Of a DNA stretch of 64,000 nt, positions 7,448 to 19,900 are shown piece after piece. Each line of letters opens with the position of its first letter. The stretch's first letter is position 1. The stretch comes from Larkinella soli (GTDB taxonomy: Bacteria; Bacteroidota; Bacteroidia; Cytophagales; Spirosomataceae). The notes under the pieces were generated by a model. It did no database searches and was not told the DNA's origin. It saw nothing but the letters and a program-made list of their open reading frames with translations. The stretch is from NCBI RefSeq assembly GCF_003703975.1, contig NZ_QTJY01000002.1, positions 62,001-126,000 of the forward strand, written 5' to 3'. A program made the position numbers and the translations under genes.

Positions 7448-9562
7448 TCATTCGAGCGCAAAGGCCACGTATCGGTCACCTGAGCGGGTTTTCAGTTTGC
7501 CGCCCCCGCAGGCAATGACCACATACTGTTTTCCGCTGACGGAATAGGTCGTGGGGGTGGCATAGCCGGCCGCCGGAAGCTTCGTTTCCCACAGGAGTTT
7601 TCCGGTCCGGCGGTCGAGAACCCGGAATTTTTCGTCGGGGGTGGCGGCAATGAAAATCAATCCGCCGGCCGTCACCACCGGGCCGCCGTAGTTATCGGTT
7701 CCGGTGGGCGGCAGGCCCTGCCGGGTCAGGGCCGGAAACTCGCCGAGCGGTATCTGCCAGCGGTGCTCACCGGTATTCATGTCGATGGCCGTCAGGGTGC
7801 CCCAGGGCGGGCGGCTGACCGGATAACCGTTTTTGTCGTACCACCGATTATAGCCCGTATGGACGTAGGGCAGCCAGGTCCGCCGGCCGGCGGAGGCCAC
7901 GTTTTCGGAGGATACTTTTCCCGAAATAAAATTCACGATGGCGGTTCGCTCGGCGTCGGAAAGGTGGGAAAACGCCGGCATCATACCCCGCCCCTTTTTC
8001 AGAATCTGATGGATGGCCTCGGGGGTCAGGCGCCGGTTCACCTCCACCAGCGAAGGGTAGGCCCCGCTATGGTCGCCCCGACGGTCGGCGCCGTGGCAGC
8101 CGGAGCAGTTGGCTGCATACAGCTTTTCCGAACTGCTGACGAGCGTCGGCTTCGGCGCATCGACGAGCGAGGAATATACCGGGATCTCCTTCGCCGGAAC
8201 GTACAGAATGCCTTCCGGGTCAATGGCGGCCCCACCCCACTGCGCCCCGCCGTCGGTACCGGGGAAGAACAGCGTATTCTGCCGTCCGACCGGATAATAC
8301 GGCGTTCCGGTGCGGCTTTCGCGGAGTTGCTTCAACACCGCTTCCCGGTCGGCCACGGTTTCGCTGAGGTCCTGCTCGGTGAAGGTCTGGCGGGTAAAGG
8401 GCGCCGGTTTCAGCGGGATCGGCTGGGTTGGCGACGTTTTCTCGCCGGGGATATCGGAGGCCGGAAACGGTTTTTCCTCGATCGGGAACAGCGGTTTTCC
8501 GGTGACTCGGTCGAACAGGAAGACGTGGCCCTGCTTGGTGATCTGGGCCACGGCGTCGATCCGTTTTCCGCCGTGGGTCACCGTCAGCAGGTTCGGTACG
8601 GCAGGCGGGTCACGATCCCAGATGTCGTGGTGGACGAGCTGAAAATGCCAGATGCGTCGGCCGGTCCGGGCGTCGAGAGCCAGCAGGCAGTTGGCGAACA
8701 GGTTGTCGCCGTGCCGGTTTCCGCCGTAGAAGTCGAAAGCCGCCGAGCCGGTGGGCGCGTAGACGATCCCGCGCCTGCGGTCGATGGCCATGCCCATCCA
8801 GTTATTGGCTCCGCCCACGTTCTTATAACCGTCTTTCGGCCAGGTTTCATAACCGTATTCACCGGGCTGCGGGATGGTCCGGAAGGTCCAGAGCAGCCGT
8901 CCGGTTCGCGTATCGTAGGCCCGGATGTCGCCTTTGAGGGCGGTCGGCCCTTCCGACACCCGGACTCCGACGATCAGGCGGTTTTCGAACACGGTGCCGG
9001 GGGTGTTGCAGACCACGTAGTCGTCGGCTCCCGGGCGCTCCAGCCCCGTGCGCAGGTTGATCTTTCCACCCTGCCCGAAGCCGGGAACGGGCCGGCCCGT
9101 GCGGGCGTCGAGGGCGTAGAGCAGGTGCCCGAAGGCGAAAAAGATGCGCTGTTCCTTCCCGTCGGTCCAGAAGGTGACGCCCCGGCTGGTCATTTTAAAC
9201 GTCTCGTCGCTCAGGGCGGTTTTCCAGAGTTCCCGGCCAGTCGCGGCCTCCAGGGCAAATGCCTGCGAGCCCGCCGAAACCCCATACAGCACCCCGCCGA
9301 TGACGATTGGATTCACCTGCATCTGCGTCTGGTTGCCGACGGTATCGGCTCCGCCCGAGGCATATTCCCACACTTTTCTCAGCCGCCGGACGCTGGCGGT
9401 ATCAATCTGATCCAGAGGAGAATAATGATTCCGTTCGGCATTTCCGTAAAACTCGGGCCAGTCGGTCTCGGCCGGGGCCTGAAACCGGACGGCCGATGCC
9501 GCCAGCAGCAGCAAGACGGCAGGAAGACCGAAAGAAAATGGACGAAGGTTTCGGAAGGGCAT
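7448..9562 (-). CDS. PQQ-dependent dehydrogenase with inserted cytochrome c domain
   Basis: 704 residues from the ATG at 9562, chosen because it is followed directly by a signal peptide ([19 protein letters not shown]). A PQQ-type eight-bladed propeller runs through the protein, with tryptophan-docking-like [18 protein letters not shown] and RTGKLLWET units. A cytochrome c domain interrupts it near residues 420-520: the haem motif CSGCH ends around residue 440 and the GMMPAF methionine ligand follows about 40 residues later. Such periplasmic enzymes oxidise sugars or alcohols and pass electrons to the respiratory chain. The substrate is not evident. Divergent from the padR gene. Confidence 0.92.
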   Translation of the reverse strand: MPFRNLRPFSFGLPAVLLLLAASAVRFQAPAETDWPEFYGNAERNHYSPLDQIDTASVRRLRKVWEYASGGADTVGNQTQMQVNPIVIGGVLYGVSAGSQAFALEAATGRELWKTALSDETFKMTSRGVTFWTDGKEQRIFFAFGHLLYALDARTGRPVPGFGQGGKINLRTGLERPGADDYVVCNTPGTVFENRLIVGVRVSEGPTALKGDIRAYDTRTGRLLWTFRTIPQPGEYGYETWPKDGYKNVGGANNWMGMAIDRRRGIVYAPTGSAAFDFYGGNRHGDNLFANCLLALDARTGRRIWHFQLVHHDIWDRDPPAVPNLLTVTHGGKRIDAVAQITKQGHVFLFDRVTGKPLFPIEEKPFPASDIPGEKTSPTQPIPLKPAPFTRQTFTEQDLSETVADREAVLKQLRESRTGTPYYPVGRQNTLFFPGTDGGAQWGGAAIDPEGILYVPAKEIPVYSSLVDAPKPTLVSSSEKLYAANCSGCHGADRRGDHSGAYPSLVEVNRRLTPEAIHQILKKGRGMMPAFSHLSDAERTAIVNFISGKVSSENVASAGRRTWLPYVHTGYNRWYDKNGYPVSRPPWGTLTAIDMNTGEHRWQIPLGEFPALTRQGLPPTGTDNYGGPVVTAGGLIFIAATPDEKFRVLDRRTGKLLWETKLPAAGYATPTTYSVSGKQYVVIACGGGKLKTRSGDRYVAFALE

Positions 9563-9734
9563 GAAGGTCTGGGTTTGTATCCCAAAAAGGCCGTGAGTTT
9601 CTCCAGTTACTTGCCCGCCGGGAAACCGGCTTCGGGCGGCTTCCTTCCTGCTGTCCGGGGTTGGACAAAGGCTGTACGGATTCGGACAGGACCGGCCGGG
9701 CGGACGCCCCATTCCAGTGCCTGAGCCGCATTTT

Positions 9735-9767
9735 TAAGTTTGGCAGGAGATTTGTTTTGCAAAATTA
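9735..9767. promoter_or_regulatory. divergent promoter/operator region, PQQ dehydrogenase and padR
   Basis: The 233-base gap between the two divergent genes has a -7 type box TAAGTTTG on the plus strand (9735-9742, toward padR) and TAATTTTG on the minus strand (9760-9767, toward the dehydrogenase). Between them lies the perfect 10-base palindrome TTTTGCAAAA at 9755-9764. No good TTG element is seen at the expected -33 spacing for either. A PadR-type regulator could bind such a palindrome; this is inference. Confidence 0.45.
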
Positions 9768-9795
9768 CAACTAATTCTCTTGCTTCACCTTCACC

Positions 9796-10128
9796 ATGCG
9801 CCGAGCCTTTTTAGGAGAGTTTGAGGAGATCGTCCTCCTGGTGGTGGCTGCCTGCCCTTCGGAAGCGTACGGCGTCACGATCTGGGAGGACGTCCAGCAG
9901 CAGACCGGCCGCTCGATCACCATGAGCGCCGTCCACGCGACCCTGTACCGACTGGAGGAAAAGGGTTTCCTCTCTTCCGTCATGGGCGGGGCCACCGCCG
10001 AGCGGGGCGGCCGCCGGAAGCGGTTTTTCACCCTGACCAACGCGGGCGTCCGGGCCCTTCAGGACATTCAGGAGGTGCGGGCGCGTCTCTGGCAGGCCAT
10101 CCCACCCGGTAAATTTCAGCTGACATGA
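9796..10128 (+). CDS. PadR family transcriptional regulator
   Basis: 110 residues, one winged helix-turn-helix domain. The YGVTIWEDV and AVHATLYRLEEKGFLSS stretches (recognition helix near residues 45-60) and the RRKRFFTLTNAGVRAL wing are characteristic of PadR. PadR proteins repress a nearby transporter or detoxification gene and release DNA when a small molecule binds. The gene's TGA overlaps the ATG of the permease gene (ATGA), so the two are made together; the likely target is its own operon, possibly through the palindrome upstream. Confidence 0.93.
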   Translation: MRRAFLGEFEEIVLLVVAACPSEAYGVTIWEDVQQQTGRSITMSAVHATLYRLEEKGFLSSVMGGATAERGGRRKRFFTLTNAGVRALQDIQEVRARLWQAIPPGKFQLT

Positions 10129-12770
10129 AAGCCGCTCCTCCCCGCTGGGCCGACCGCCTGCTCGAACTGTTTCTGGAACCGCACCTGCTGGAGGACGTCC
10201 AGGGCGACCTCTACGAAGTCTTCTCCCGACGCGTCGGGGAAGTAGAACCGGGCCGCGCCCGTCGCGAATACGCCCTGGCCGCCCTGAATTACCTGAGCCC
10301 GTTTTTCCTTCGACGAAAACCGAAATACGAACTTCAAGCATCCCAACCCCTACTGAGTCTCACCATGCTGCGAAACTACCTGAAAATCGCCTTTCGGACC
10401 CTGGCGCACAACAAAGCCTATTCCATCATCAACGTCGTCGGCCTCAGCATCGGACTCGGGGCCGCCATGCTGATCCTGCTCTACACCAAAGACGAGGTCA
10501 GCTACGACCGCTTTCACCGGAATACCGACCAGATTTACCGGATCGTGCTGCGGACCTATACGGCCGCCGGGGTTCCCGAAGGGCAGGGCGGGAATACGGG
10601 GGCGGTTCAGGGGCCGAAATTCAAGGCCGGGGTGCCGGACATCCGGTCCTTCGTCCGGTACCGCGAACACCGGAACGACCTGAAACTGGGCAATGAGATC
10701 GTCAGCCAAAGCGTGTTTTATGCCGATACCAGCTTTTTCAACCTTTTCTCCTTCCCGCTGATCCACGGCAACCCGGTTACCGCCCTGCAAAAGCCCCAGT
10801 CGGTCGTTCTGTCGGAGGAGATGGCCGCCAAAGCGTTCGGAACCACGGATGCGCTCGGAAAAATCCTTTTTCTGAAGGATTCCTACAACAGCGAGTCACC
10901 GTTTAAACCGTATACGGTGACCGCCGTGGCCCGGAAAGCGCCCCAGAACTCCTCGATCAAGTTCGATATCGTGATGCCCTATTACGACAAGGAAGGCAAC
11001 AACGACGAAACCGACTGGTTCAGCACCTTCCAGAATACCTTCGTGCTGCTGCGGCCCGGCTCGGACCTGAGAGCCGTCGAAGCCCGGATGAACCGGGTTT
11101 ATCAGGCCGACGCCCGCGAACAGATGAAAATGGTGGCTGAAAAATACGGCCTGACCCAGAAACGGGTGTATGCGCTCCAGCCGCTGACCGATATGCACCT
11201 GAACCCCGACCTGCCGGCCGACAACGGTCTGGTCGACAACAGCAACCCGATGTTCTCCTACATCCTGTCGGGCATTGCCCTGTTCATTCTGCTGATCGCC
11301 TGCATCAATTTCGTCAACCTGACCATTGCCCGCTCCCTGAAACGGGCCAAGGAGATCGGGGTCCGGAAGGTCGTCGGGGGTGGGCGGTCGCAGCTCATTC
11401 TACAGTTTCTGGGGGAATCCTACCTGCTGAGTTTCGGGGCGTTTGCGCTGGCCCTGGTGCTGGTGCAGCTGGTCCTGCCCACCTTCAATCAGGTGTCGAA
11501 TAAGGCGCTTGCCCTCTCCTATCTGTTTGACTTCCGGCTGGTTACGGCTTATCTGAGTCTGTTTTTCCTGACGGGCCTGCTGGCCGGTTTCTACCCGGCC
11601 CTGGTGCTTTCGGGCTTCAATCCGGTGGAGACGCTGTACAGCCGGTTTCGGTTTTCGGGCAAAAATTACCTCCAGAAATCGCTGGTGGTGCTGCAATTTT
11701 CACTGGCTTCGTTCCTGATCATCGCCACCCTGACCGTCACCTCCCAGTTTAACTACCTGACCTCCAAAGACCTGGGTTATGATGACCGGAATCTGATCAC
11801 GGTCGTCAAATCGAACCTGACCCGGCCCGAAGCCAAACTTCTGCGCGAGCAACTGGTCAACAACCCGGCCATCGCCGGCATGGCGGCCAAAAACCAGGGC
11901 CGCTGGGGAACGGTCGCCAAAATCAACGGCGAAACGCAGATCGAGTTTACCTATGAAACGGTGGACGAAGCCTACCTGCCCATGCTGAAAATTCCCATCC
12001 TGAAAGGCCGCAACTTCTCGCCCGACTTCCCGTCCGACTCCAGCCAGTCGGTCATCGTCAACGAAAGCTTCGTAAAGAAGGCGGGCTGGAAAAACCCGAT
12101 AGGGCAGCAGGTCAACTTCTGGTACAACAACAATGAAAAATACCGCATCATCGGCGTGGTGAAAGATTATCACTTTCTTCCCCTGAATGAAGAAATCCGC
12201 CCTCAACTCTTCACGATGCGGCCGGGCAACAGTTTCGGGATGGCCTACATCAAAATAAAACCGGGGACGGAAACCGCGAGTCTGAACCACATCGAAGCGG
12301 TTTACAAAAAGTTGTTCCCGATCAATCCGTACGCCTACAAGTTCAAGGACGAGGACAACCGGCAGAGTTATGAAGCGGTGGAAAAGTGGCGGCAGATCAT
12401 GCTGTTCGGTGCCGTTCTGACCATCTTCATTTCGGCCATCGGGCTGTTCGGACTGGCGACACTGTCGGCCGAGCGCCGGTTCAAGGAGATCGGCATCCGG
12501 AAAGTGCTGGGAGCGTCGGTGTCGAGCATCGTCCGGTTGCTGTCTTCGGACTTCCTGAAGCTGGTGGGGGGTTCTTTCGTGCTGGCTTTCCCGGTGGCCT
12601 GGTATGCCCTGAACCGATGGCTGGAGAATTTTCCCTACCGGATTGACCAGAGCGCCTGGACGTTTCTGGGGGCCGCCGGCATCGCCCTGCTGATCGCCCT
12701 GTTCACGGTCAGTTTCCAGGCGGTCCGGGCCGCGGTTTCAAACCCGGTAAAAAGCCTTAAGGCGGAATAG
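10125..12770 (+). CDS. FtsX/MacB-type ABC permease with N-terminal prefix domain
   Basis: 881 residues. Residues 1-75 form a soluble prefix (WADRLLELFLEPHLLEDVQGDL) known from Cytophagales as a permease prefix domain, always found behind a PadR gene. It is followed by the MacB-like core: a helix near residue 100, a large periplasmic domain, a three-helix FtsX unit near 375-480, then a second copy of periplasmic domain and FtsX unit ending near 870. The IGVRKVVGGGRSQ and IGIRKVLGASVSS motifs face the ATPase. It has no ATPase domain and no ATPase gene is nearby. The role is likely efflux or mechanotransmission at the envelope. Confidence 0.92.
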   Translation: MKAAPPRWADRLLELFLEPHLLEDVQGDLYEVFSRRVGEVEPGRARREYALAALNYLSPFFLRRKPKYELQASQPLLSLTMLRNYLKIAFRTLAHNKAYSIINVVGLSIGLGAAMLILLYTKDEVSYDRFHRNTDQIYRIVLRTYTAAGVPEGQGGNTGAVQGPKFKAGVPDIRSFVRYREHRNDLKLGNEIVSQSVFYADTSFFNLFSFPLIHGNPVTALQKPQSVVLSEEMAAKAFGTTDALGKILFLKDSYNSESPFKPYTVTAVARKAPQNSSIKFDIVMPYYDKEGNNDETDWFSTFQNTFVLLRPGSDLRAVEARMNRVYQADAREQMKMVAEKYGLTQKRVYALQPLTDMHLNPDLPADNGLVDNSNPMFSYILSGIALFILLIACINFVNLTIARSLKRAKEIGVRKVVGGGRSQLILQFLGESYLLSFGAFALALVLVQLVLPTFNQVSNKALALSYLFDFRLVTAYLSLFFLTGLLAGFYPALVLSGFNPVETLYSRFRFSGKNYLQKSLVVLQFSLASFLIIATLTVTSQFNYLTSKDLGYDDRNLITVVKSNLTRPEAKLLREQLVNNPAIAGMAAKNQGRWGTVAKINGETQIEFTYETVDEAYLPMLKIPILKGRNFSPDFPSDSSQSVIVNESFVKKAGWKNPIGQQVNFWYNNNEKYRIIGVVKDYHFLPLNEEIRPQLFTMRPGNSFGMAYIKIKPGTETASLNHIEAVYKKLFPINPYAYKFKDEDNRQSYEAVEKWRQIMLFGAVLTIFISAIGLFGLATLSAERRFKEIGIRKVLGASVSSIVRLLSSDFLKLVGGSFVLAFPVAWYALNRWLENFPYRIDQSAWTFLGAAGIALLIALFTVSFQAVRAAVSNPVKSLKAE

Positions 12771-12792
12771 AAATGATGAATAAGGAATTCTT

Positions 12793-13923
12793 TCAAAACG
12801 CTTCTCCAAGCGATACATAAAAGCCGGTTCCTTCGCGGGTAATTCCGAGGTCGGCGCGGAGAAAGACGTCTTTCTTCTGAAAGAACAGAAACCGGATACC
12901 GCCCCCGGCCGCCCATCGAAGCTGGTTCAGCCGGAACTCGGCCGGTCGGGGGGCTACGGTGCCGAGGCCGGCGAAGAGGGTGCCGCCCCACCGTTTGCTG
13001 AACCCGAACGGCAGCCAGCGCAGTTCGGCCTGCCCGGCCAGCACGTTTTTGTCGCGATACCGGCCGAGATAATAGCCCCGCATGAGGTTTTCGCCCCCGA
13101 GCAGACCGAGATTATTGAAAGGAACGGTGCCGGTCAGGAAGGTGCCGGCCACCTGAAGGGCCAGCACCCGGTTATTCCGGCCGAGAGGGCGGTACAGACG
13201 GCCGTCGAGGATCAGGCTTCGGTATCGGTAATCGCTGCCCAGCCCCGGTCCAAACCACAAAATGGCGGTTTCCAGAAATTGCCCGCGACGCACGTTCAGC
13301 ACGTTTTTCCGGTCGTCGAATACCAGAGCGGCTCCCAGACCGGTGGTCCTGGACCCCTGTGCGCCCTCCGGAACCAGGAAATTCGGTTTTCCTTCCGATT
13401 CGAACGAAACCCGCCGGATGTCCTGAAAATCGACCTCGGCCCCGGCGTACCAGTTACCGGCCACCTGCCGCAGAATTCGCTGCCGGATCTGGAAATAGCT
13501 GGAGTTCACCAGAACGGGGTGATCCGAAGGGGTGGCCGGGCCGATGCCGTAGTAGAGCAGCGGAAACTGCTGATAGCGGGCCCTTCCCAGAAAGAAGTAT
13601 TTATTCCGATGGGTATAGGCGGCATTTTCCAGCAGGCCGCCGAACTGCCCCCTGAGGGTAACGAACGTGTAGAGATTGATCTCGCTCAGCCGGTTGATGG
13701 CGGTATCCTTTCTGGCGTAGAACAGCGAAAACGTGCGGATACCGAATTCGACGCTGGTTTCGGGCGCATAGCCCGCCGTCGGGAACACCAGAAGTTTCGA
13801 GGTGGCCGCGGACGAGGTGTCGTTCAGCACTTTATTAATGAATCGCCCCAGTTGACCCTGCGCACGCAGCGGCTCATCGACCAGCCAGAAACCCAGAAAA
13901 AATACCGCTGCCTTCAGGCGCAT
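12793..13923 (-). CDS. Omp85/BamA-TamA-like outer membrane protein without POTRA domains
   Basis: 376 residues: a short signal region (AVFFLGFWLVDEPLRAQ) and then a beta-barrel only. The GGENLMRGYYLGRYRDKN segment near residue 278 is the loop-6 signature of the Omp85 superfamily (bacterial surface antigen D15 domain), and the protein ends in an amphipathic strand with a terminal phenylalanine. POTRA domains are absent, so it probably does not work as a general assembly factor. Cytophagales encode many such short barrels with unknown cargo. It is transcribed toward the permease gene, 22 bases away, with no clear terminator between. Confidence 0.82.
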   Translation of the reverse strand: MRLKAAVFFLGFWLVDEPLRAQGQLGRFINKVLNDTSSAATSKLLVFPTAGYAPETSVEFGIRTFSLFYARKDTAINRLSEINLYTFVTLRGQFGGLLENAAYTHRNKYFFLGRARYQQFPLLYYGIGPATPSDHPVLVNSSYFQIRQRILRQVAGNWYAGAEVDFQDIRRVSFESEGKPNFLVPEGAQGSRTTGLGAALVFDDRKNVLNVRRGQFLETAILWFGPGLGSDYRYRSLILDGRLYRPLGRNNRVLALQVAGTFLTGTVPFNNLGLLGGENLMRGYYLGRYRDKNVLAGQAELRWLPFGFSKRWGGTLFAGLGTVAPRPAEFRLNQLRWAAGGGIRFLFFQKKDVFLRADLGITREGTGFYVSLGEAF

Positions 13924-13957
13924 CGTGTTCGTTCGACCTTGATTCCAGTAGTATAAC

Positions 13958-13988
13958 TAAAAACCCGGCCGAACGATTTCGATCGGCC
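13958..13988 (-). terminator. likely terminator of sprA
   Basis: Just after the sprA stop on the minus strand lies a GGCCGA / TCGGCC hairpin (arms 13967-13972 and 13983-13988, the inner CGA / TCG able to extend it), followed by a run of U (A-tract on the plus strand). Confidence 0.6.
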
Positions 13989-16900
13989 TTATTCGGCCAG
14001 GTTGAACCGCACCTGCACCCCGCCCGCGGTGGTGGCCCGGCGGAAGGAGTTCGATACCAGCGGATCGTTGAACGTCCGGTCGAAGTAGAACTGGAGGTTC
14101 AGGCGACGGTTGACGACGTAGCTGATCTGCGGCCGCAGCTGGAAGTTGACGTTTCCGGCCGTAATTACCTGCTCCCCGACCCCGTTTTCGACCGTCTCAT
14201 CCAGTTTGCGCTGGACGGCCCGCGTATCGCGGAAGGTCAGGTTGCAGTTGAACGTCAGGTCGTTTTTCAGCTTCCGGTACGCGCCGTTGATCCTGAACGG
14301 AATTTTGAAATTGCTCTTGGTGAAGCCGAACCGGAACGTAATGTCCTTGTTGGTCAGTTCGGCCACCTGGGCATTCGACAGGTTCAGGGCCACGCTGCGG
14401 TCCTGGTTGTATTCCAGCCCCCCGCTGATCTTGCTCTGGGTCCGGAACGTGACGCCCAGCAGGGGCGAGAACCGTTCCGACATGGTGATGGTGCTCATCA
14501 CGAATACCGGCACGAACTGCCGGGTGTCGTTGTACCGGCTCGACAGCGGGTAGCCCATCACGGCCAGATTCACGTACAAGGCATCGTAGTCGAGCGAGGA
14601 GGTGAAGTTCCCGACGCTGTAGGTCGAGGTATAGGCGTGTGAAAGCGTGAAGGCGCTGAACAGCTTCCGGAACGGTTTCAGCTGCGACAGGCCGTTGTAA
14701 TCGACGCGCCAGTTGGGCAGCGGAATCCGCAGGAACGGGTTCATCTTCACCTTGTTCGGGTCCTTGCCGCTGTAAGCCGCGAAAAAGGCGGGAATCAGCA
14801 CATCCTGCGAATTCAGGTTGTACTGGCCGCCATTGCCGACCTCCGGGTTGATCTGCATCAGCCGGGCCAGAATGATCTTTCGATATTGGGCGAAGCGGTC
14901 GAAAATCGGCGAGGTATTGTTCCGGTTCAGCTTCGTGAAGGCCGTCTTGAACGAAAGGAACGACATGCTGAACTGACCGTTGCGGAACGGACTCAGGCTC
15001 GCAAACTGCCCGGTCGAATCGGGTCGGAACAATTCCTGGTAGGTGTCCTGCCGGGTCAGACGGGCCTCGACCGTAATCCGGAAATCCCGGAACGGCTCCA
15101 GCGTCGTGCGGGCGTCGAACTTTTTAGCCAGCGTTTGAGTGAAATACTGGTTCTGCTGCTGGCTTTTCGACAGCCAGCCCCGCTCGGCGGCCCGGTAATG
15201 GAACCGCCGGTCCTGACTCCCCAGAATAAAGCCCAGCCCGGGCGCATTCTCCCGCGAGTTGCCGAAGAACCGGGCCGTCGGCAGGAAGCCCGGCAGGAAG
15301 GTCGATTCCTGCACAGTATAGTTGAAGTTGATGCCCCGAATGGTCAGCAGCGTCCGCACGAAGCTTTTCAGCACCCGGTTTTCCTGCCGCTGGATGTCCT
15401 CGATGTCACCGGGGTTCCGGGTAAAGTTCTTCCGGGGCGCCGAGGGCGTGTTGGCAAACCGCAGCGATTTGATCTTGTTGTACAGCCGGACAAAGTCGAC
15501 CCTACCCTGAATGCCCCACTCCCGGTTGTTGCGGATGATGTTCCCGAACTCCACATTATTGGTATCTCTGATCCCGTAGGAGTTCGCCTGGAACTGGTAC
15601 CCGATGTTATAGGTCAGGTCGGCGGCCACCCAGTCGAGCAGCGGAATCTTGTCGAGCGGCATCCGGTAGGTGGTCCGGATGTTCTGCTCGTAATTTTTCG
15701 TCCGGCCGAAGCGTTTGGCGTTGGCCCAGACGGAGTCCGCTTTCTGCTGTGTATTGAGGTCGCCCGCCGGCTCGTCGATGATGGCGTTGGAACGGGCGTT
15801 GTAGGTCAGGATGAGATTCCGCGTCAGGTTCCACTGGAGGTCGTAAAACCGGTTGAACCAGAAGTATTTTTCAAACTGCGGCACCACGCCGGCCGTCGTC
15901 AGTTCGGAGTTGCGGAGCTGGGTTTTGATAAAGCTTCGGTCGACCTCACCCCGGATGGACACCTGCGTCGGCAGCAGCGTGAGGTTGAAGTCGCGCAGCC
16001 AGCGGAGGTAGGGCCGTTCCAGAGCCTCGAACCGTTTGAAGGGCTCGAATGCCTTCGGCTGGGCGCTGTACACATAGGCCAGACCGCCCCGGTATTGCCG
16101 CTGAACGAACTGGTCGGTCAGAATGTTGGTCCGGGTCGCTTCATTGAACGCATAGGTAAACGACAGGTTCTCCACGTCGTAGAAGTGCGTCGGAGCGCTT
16201 TGGTTCGTCCGTACCTTCCGGACGTTCGAGAGGTTGAAACCGCGCCGGACCGAATTGTCCTCCACGAGCCGGCGGTAAGCCTCCCGTTCGTTCTCTCCCA
16301 AGGTCGAAAGCGTTTTTTCGAGGGGCGTGTCCGGGTCGAGCGGATTGAAATGCGGCTGGATGTGCCGGCGGTCGTAGTTGATGAACAGCGGAATCCGCAG
16401 CCCCCACTTTTCGGGCAGGAACTTGTCTACCGAAATGGCCGACTGAATGCCGTACTCCGTCGTGGTTTCGCGTGCCCGCTCGGCGATCCGCTGCTGCACC
16501 CCGCCGAAGCCGAAGGTGGTGATTTTCCCGGAGGCCGTCACGGTGGCGACGTCGGCCAGCTTGGCGTTCAGTACGCCCACGGCGGCCCGGCCGGCGGTCT
16601 GGTCGAAGCCCGTGGCCCGAAGTTCATCGACCCAGACCGTAAAGGTCTGCGGCCGTTCGTCGGGTGATTTCGGATTCCTGACCCCGATCATAATGACCTG
16701 AACGGCACTCAGGTCCGGGTTCCCGACCACCGTCAGCTTATACCGGCCGTCGAGGCTGGTCAGGGTGAACGGGGTGGCCGAGGTGCGCGTGAGCTGGCGG
16801 TTTTTCTCGGCCTTCAGGTTGATCAGTTCCTCGAAAGCGATGTCCAGCTCGTTGTCGGACGGCCACACCACGTCGGCCGGCTGCGTCCCCTGCGGAGTGG

Positions 16901-19900
16901 CCTTCAGATTCGGGATCTCAATTTCGTAGAAGTTGTCGGTAAAGTCGGTTCCGAGCCGGATGAAGGCCGAAACCTGGCCGTCGGCGTTGTCGTCGCTGTG
17001 CAGGTGGATGTTCATGCGCAGCCGCTCGCGGAACAGCAGGTCCTGGTTGGTGTTGCGGTAGGCCGCCCGCGAGTCGCCGTCGCGGAGGTTGGTCACGCTC
17101 AGGCTCATGGACTGCTCGTTGAGCTGGACGTTGTTCAGCTGCGTAAAGTCACGGTCGCGGATGAAACCCGGCGGCACCTGATACACGTATTTGTTGTTAC
17201 CCGGCGCACTGTTCTCCTCGATGTTGACGGCCGCCACCTTGAACTGCGCGTCGTAGGGCTCCGGCACTTCCTGAAGGCCGCGGGCCGAGAGGTCACCGGT
17301 ATATTTCCGATACTGGTTGGAGGTCATCTGCATCTGGGCGAACCGAAGCACCACCGGCTGCTGGAATTCCGTCAGATACATCCGCGCAAACCGGATCGAC
17401 TTGAAGCTGTTGATGCTGCCGACCTTGCGCTGGTAGTCGCGGACCGGAATCCGGAACAGATACCAGGTAACCGTCTTACCGGCCCTCGACTGCACGTCCA
17501 CCTTGTCGACGATGTACCCCTTCCCTACCTCCAGACCGCCCGGTTTCAGGTCGACTTCGTATTCGTAATAGGCTTCATTTTCGTTGACGGTATTGTCGGT
17601 ATTGAGGTCCTCGATGTCGGGCAGGGTCGTCGAAGCGGGCGTCACCAGCTGGTTGCGGTCCTGGAGTTCCGGGGAGTTGTTTTCCAGCCCCATATACTGC
17701 TTGTACCGGGAAACGATGTACTTCGCCGAGTCGGCGCGCTGGCCGTAATAGAAGATAAAATCATCGTTGGACGGGTCACCGAGCAGGCGTTCCCGGGCCG
17801 CAGCATTCAGCCGGGGCGACACCTGATCGATGTAACTCCGGAAGTACCGGGCTTCTTCCGGGTTGCTCAGACCATCGAGCCCGACGTCCTGCCGGTCACG
17901 CGCGCCGTTGTCGAACGCCTGCGTCACGAACTGGGAGCGGGTCACGTACCCCCAGGCCGTCGAGTCGCGTTTGTTCAGCGGCTGATTTGGGATGTACAGT
18001 CCGTTTTCAAAGTTATACCGGTTATCCTTCACCACGTCTTCCGACACGTCGCCGAGGTTGAACACCAGCTTGCCGCCGGTCGTGTTCGGGCGGTTTTCAA
18101 AGCCATCGTGGACCACCGCCAGCGTGTCACCGTTCACGCCCAGGAAGGGGTCCATGAGCCAGAACTCGTAGTTTTCGATGTTGGCGTTGTCGAAATCGGC
18201 ATCGGAGGCAATTGCCCGCATGACCGAACCGAAGTTCCGGCGCGGGTCGCCCTGAAGCCGGCCGTCGGCGTCGAGGTTCGGGTTGAAGTTATACATCCCC
18301 CGCTCCCTCGGGAAGTAGGCCACGTCAAGAATGTTTTCGGGCAGGTTGACCAGCCGGGCCGAGCGGCCTTTAAACAGCTCCTGCGACAGGAAGAACTGCT
18401 CGTAGTAATTTTTGAGGTCGTTCTCGCCGAGGTTGCTCTGCGGAGCCCGGTTGCTGGCGACGGTCGTCGACGTACTGAACGTATTGTCGACGGTATAAAC
18501 CGAAATCCGGGCGCGGTTAAAGGCGGATTCCAGCGGGTTGGTGACGCTGCCCTGGTTAAACCGCTGCGGGGTGGAACCCAGGCGCCAACGGGTCGGCTGA
18601 CGGGTCAGGTCGTAGAGTGTCCGGGCGGCTTCGAAGTCGTCGATAAAGGCGTTGTTCTGCACGCGCGGAGCCACGCCGGGGAACAGCTGAGCTACCTCGC
18701 CCTGGAAGGCGATGCTGGACATCTCCTTGGTCTGGATCAGGGGCAGGCCGTCCAGAAGCCGGGTCAGCATCCGGGAGTCTTTCCGGATGCTGGCGTCGAA
18801 CCCGATGATGGTGTTGTTGACCGGCTCGTTGCCGATGGCGACCCGCGTCAGAAAACCGGCTGGGGTTTCCTTCATGTTCATGGCCGTCATCCCGAGGCTC
18901 ACCTCCGGGCTCAGCCGATAGTCGAGCCGGGTTCCGACCAGGCGCCGGATCTGGTTCTGGAACAGGTCGGGCCGCTCGTACCGGACCCGGATCTCCTGGC
19001 CGGAACTCAGCAGGCTTTCGTTCAGCCAGCGAATCCGGCCGATCTGCGGTTCCACCACAAAGTCGATGCCCGGCGACAGCGGCACTCCACCGGCCGTTAT
19101 CTGCACCGACTTTTCATCGACGCCGTAGGGCAGCGGGACTTCTCCGGCCGTGAACGACTGGTAGCTTCCCCGCAGGAAGAATTTGTTCTTTCCGGCTACC
19201 TGCTGGGCATCGACCAGCGTGGTCCGGTACAGTTCATTATAGACGTACTTGGCCTGGAGAGCCTCGTAGCCCTGGAGTTTCGTGTTCAGATACGACCCGA
19301 AAGGTTCCAGCACCGGGAAGATGACCCGCCCATACCGGCTGTCCATCGTAATGTTCTCGATGTAGTCGAAGTTGCCGTCCTGCTGCGGATCGAGCTGGGC
19401 GTTCACCTGATCCATGTTGAAGACCTGCACCAGCGGAATATTCTGGACCGGACCTTCCTGCAGCGTAGGGTTGTCGATCCCGGTCAGGTCGTCCTTGTAG
19501 ATGATGCGGAGCTGAAAGTTCTGCTTGTTGATCTGATTGGTATTCAGCGAATAGATGTTCTTCATCATTAGGTTCCACATCGGCAGCTGGGTATTGTTGC
19601 GGATGGTCGATGATTTGAGCAGTTTCAGCAGGATCACTTCGTCCTCTTTCCGGTTCTGATAGTCCTCGGTCAGTTCCCCGACTTTGAACTTTCGGCCCTG
19701 GTAGGTGTATTCATAGGCCACGGCCAGCACCTCGTCGTTGCGCAGCGGGGTGACCAGCGACAGGTAGCCCAGTTCGGCCTGAAACTTATACTCGGTTTCG
19801 GTCAGGCGCTTGGCTCCGCGCAGGAGTTCGTAATCGACTCCCCGGGCCAGCCCAAACTGCCCCTCCAGGGTCGCTCCGGCCTGATCGACCTGCCGGACGG

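Noticed and set aside
7763-9724. 653-residue plus-strand frame
   Set aside because: It lies opposite the PQQ dehydrogenase and its composition (R, G, V, P rich, no domain) fits a shadow frame.
16998-19571. 857-residue plus-strand frame
   Set aside because: It is wholly antisense to sprA, has no family-like motif, and is the usual long shadow of a GC-rich gene in its complementary frame.
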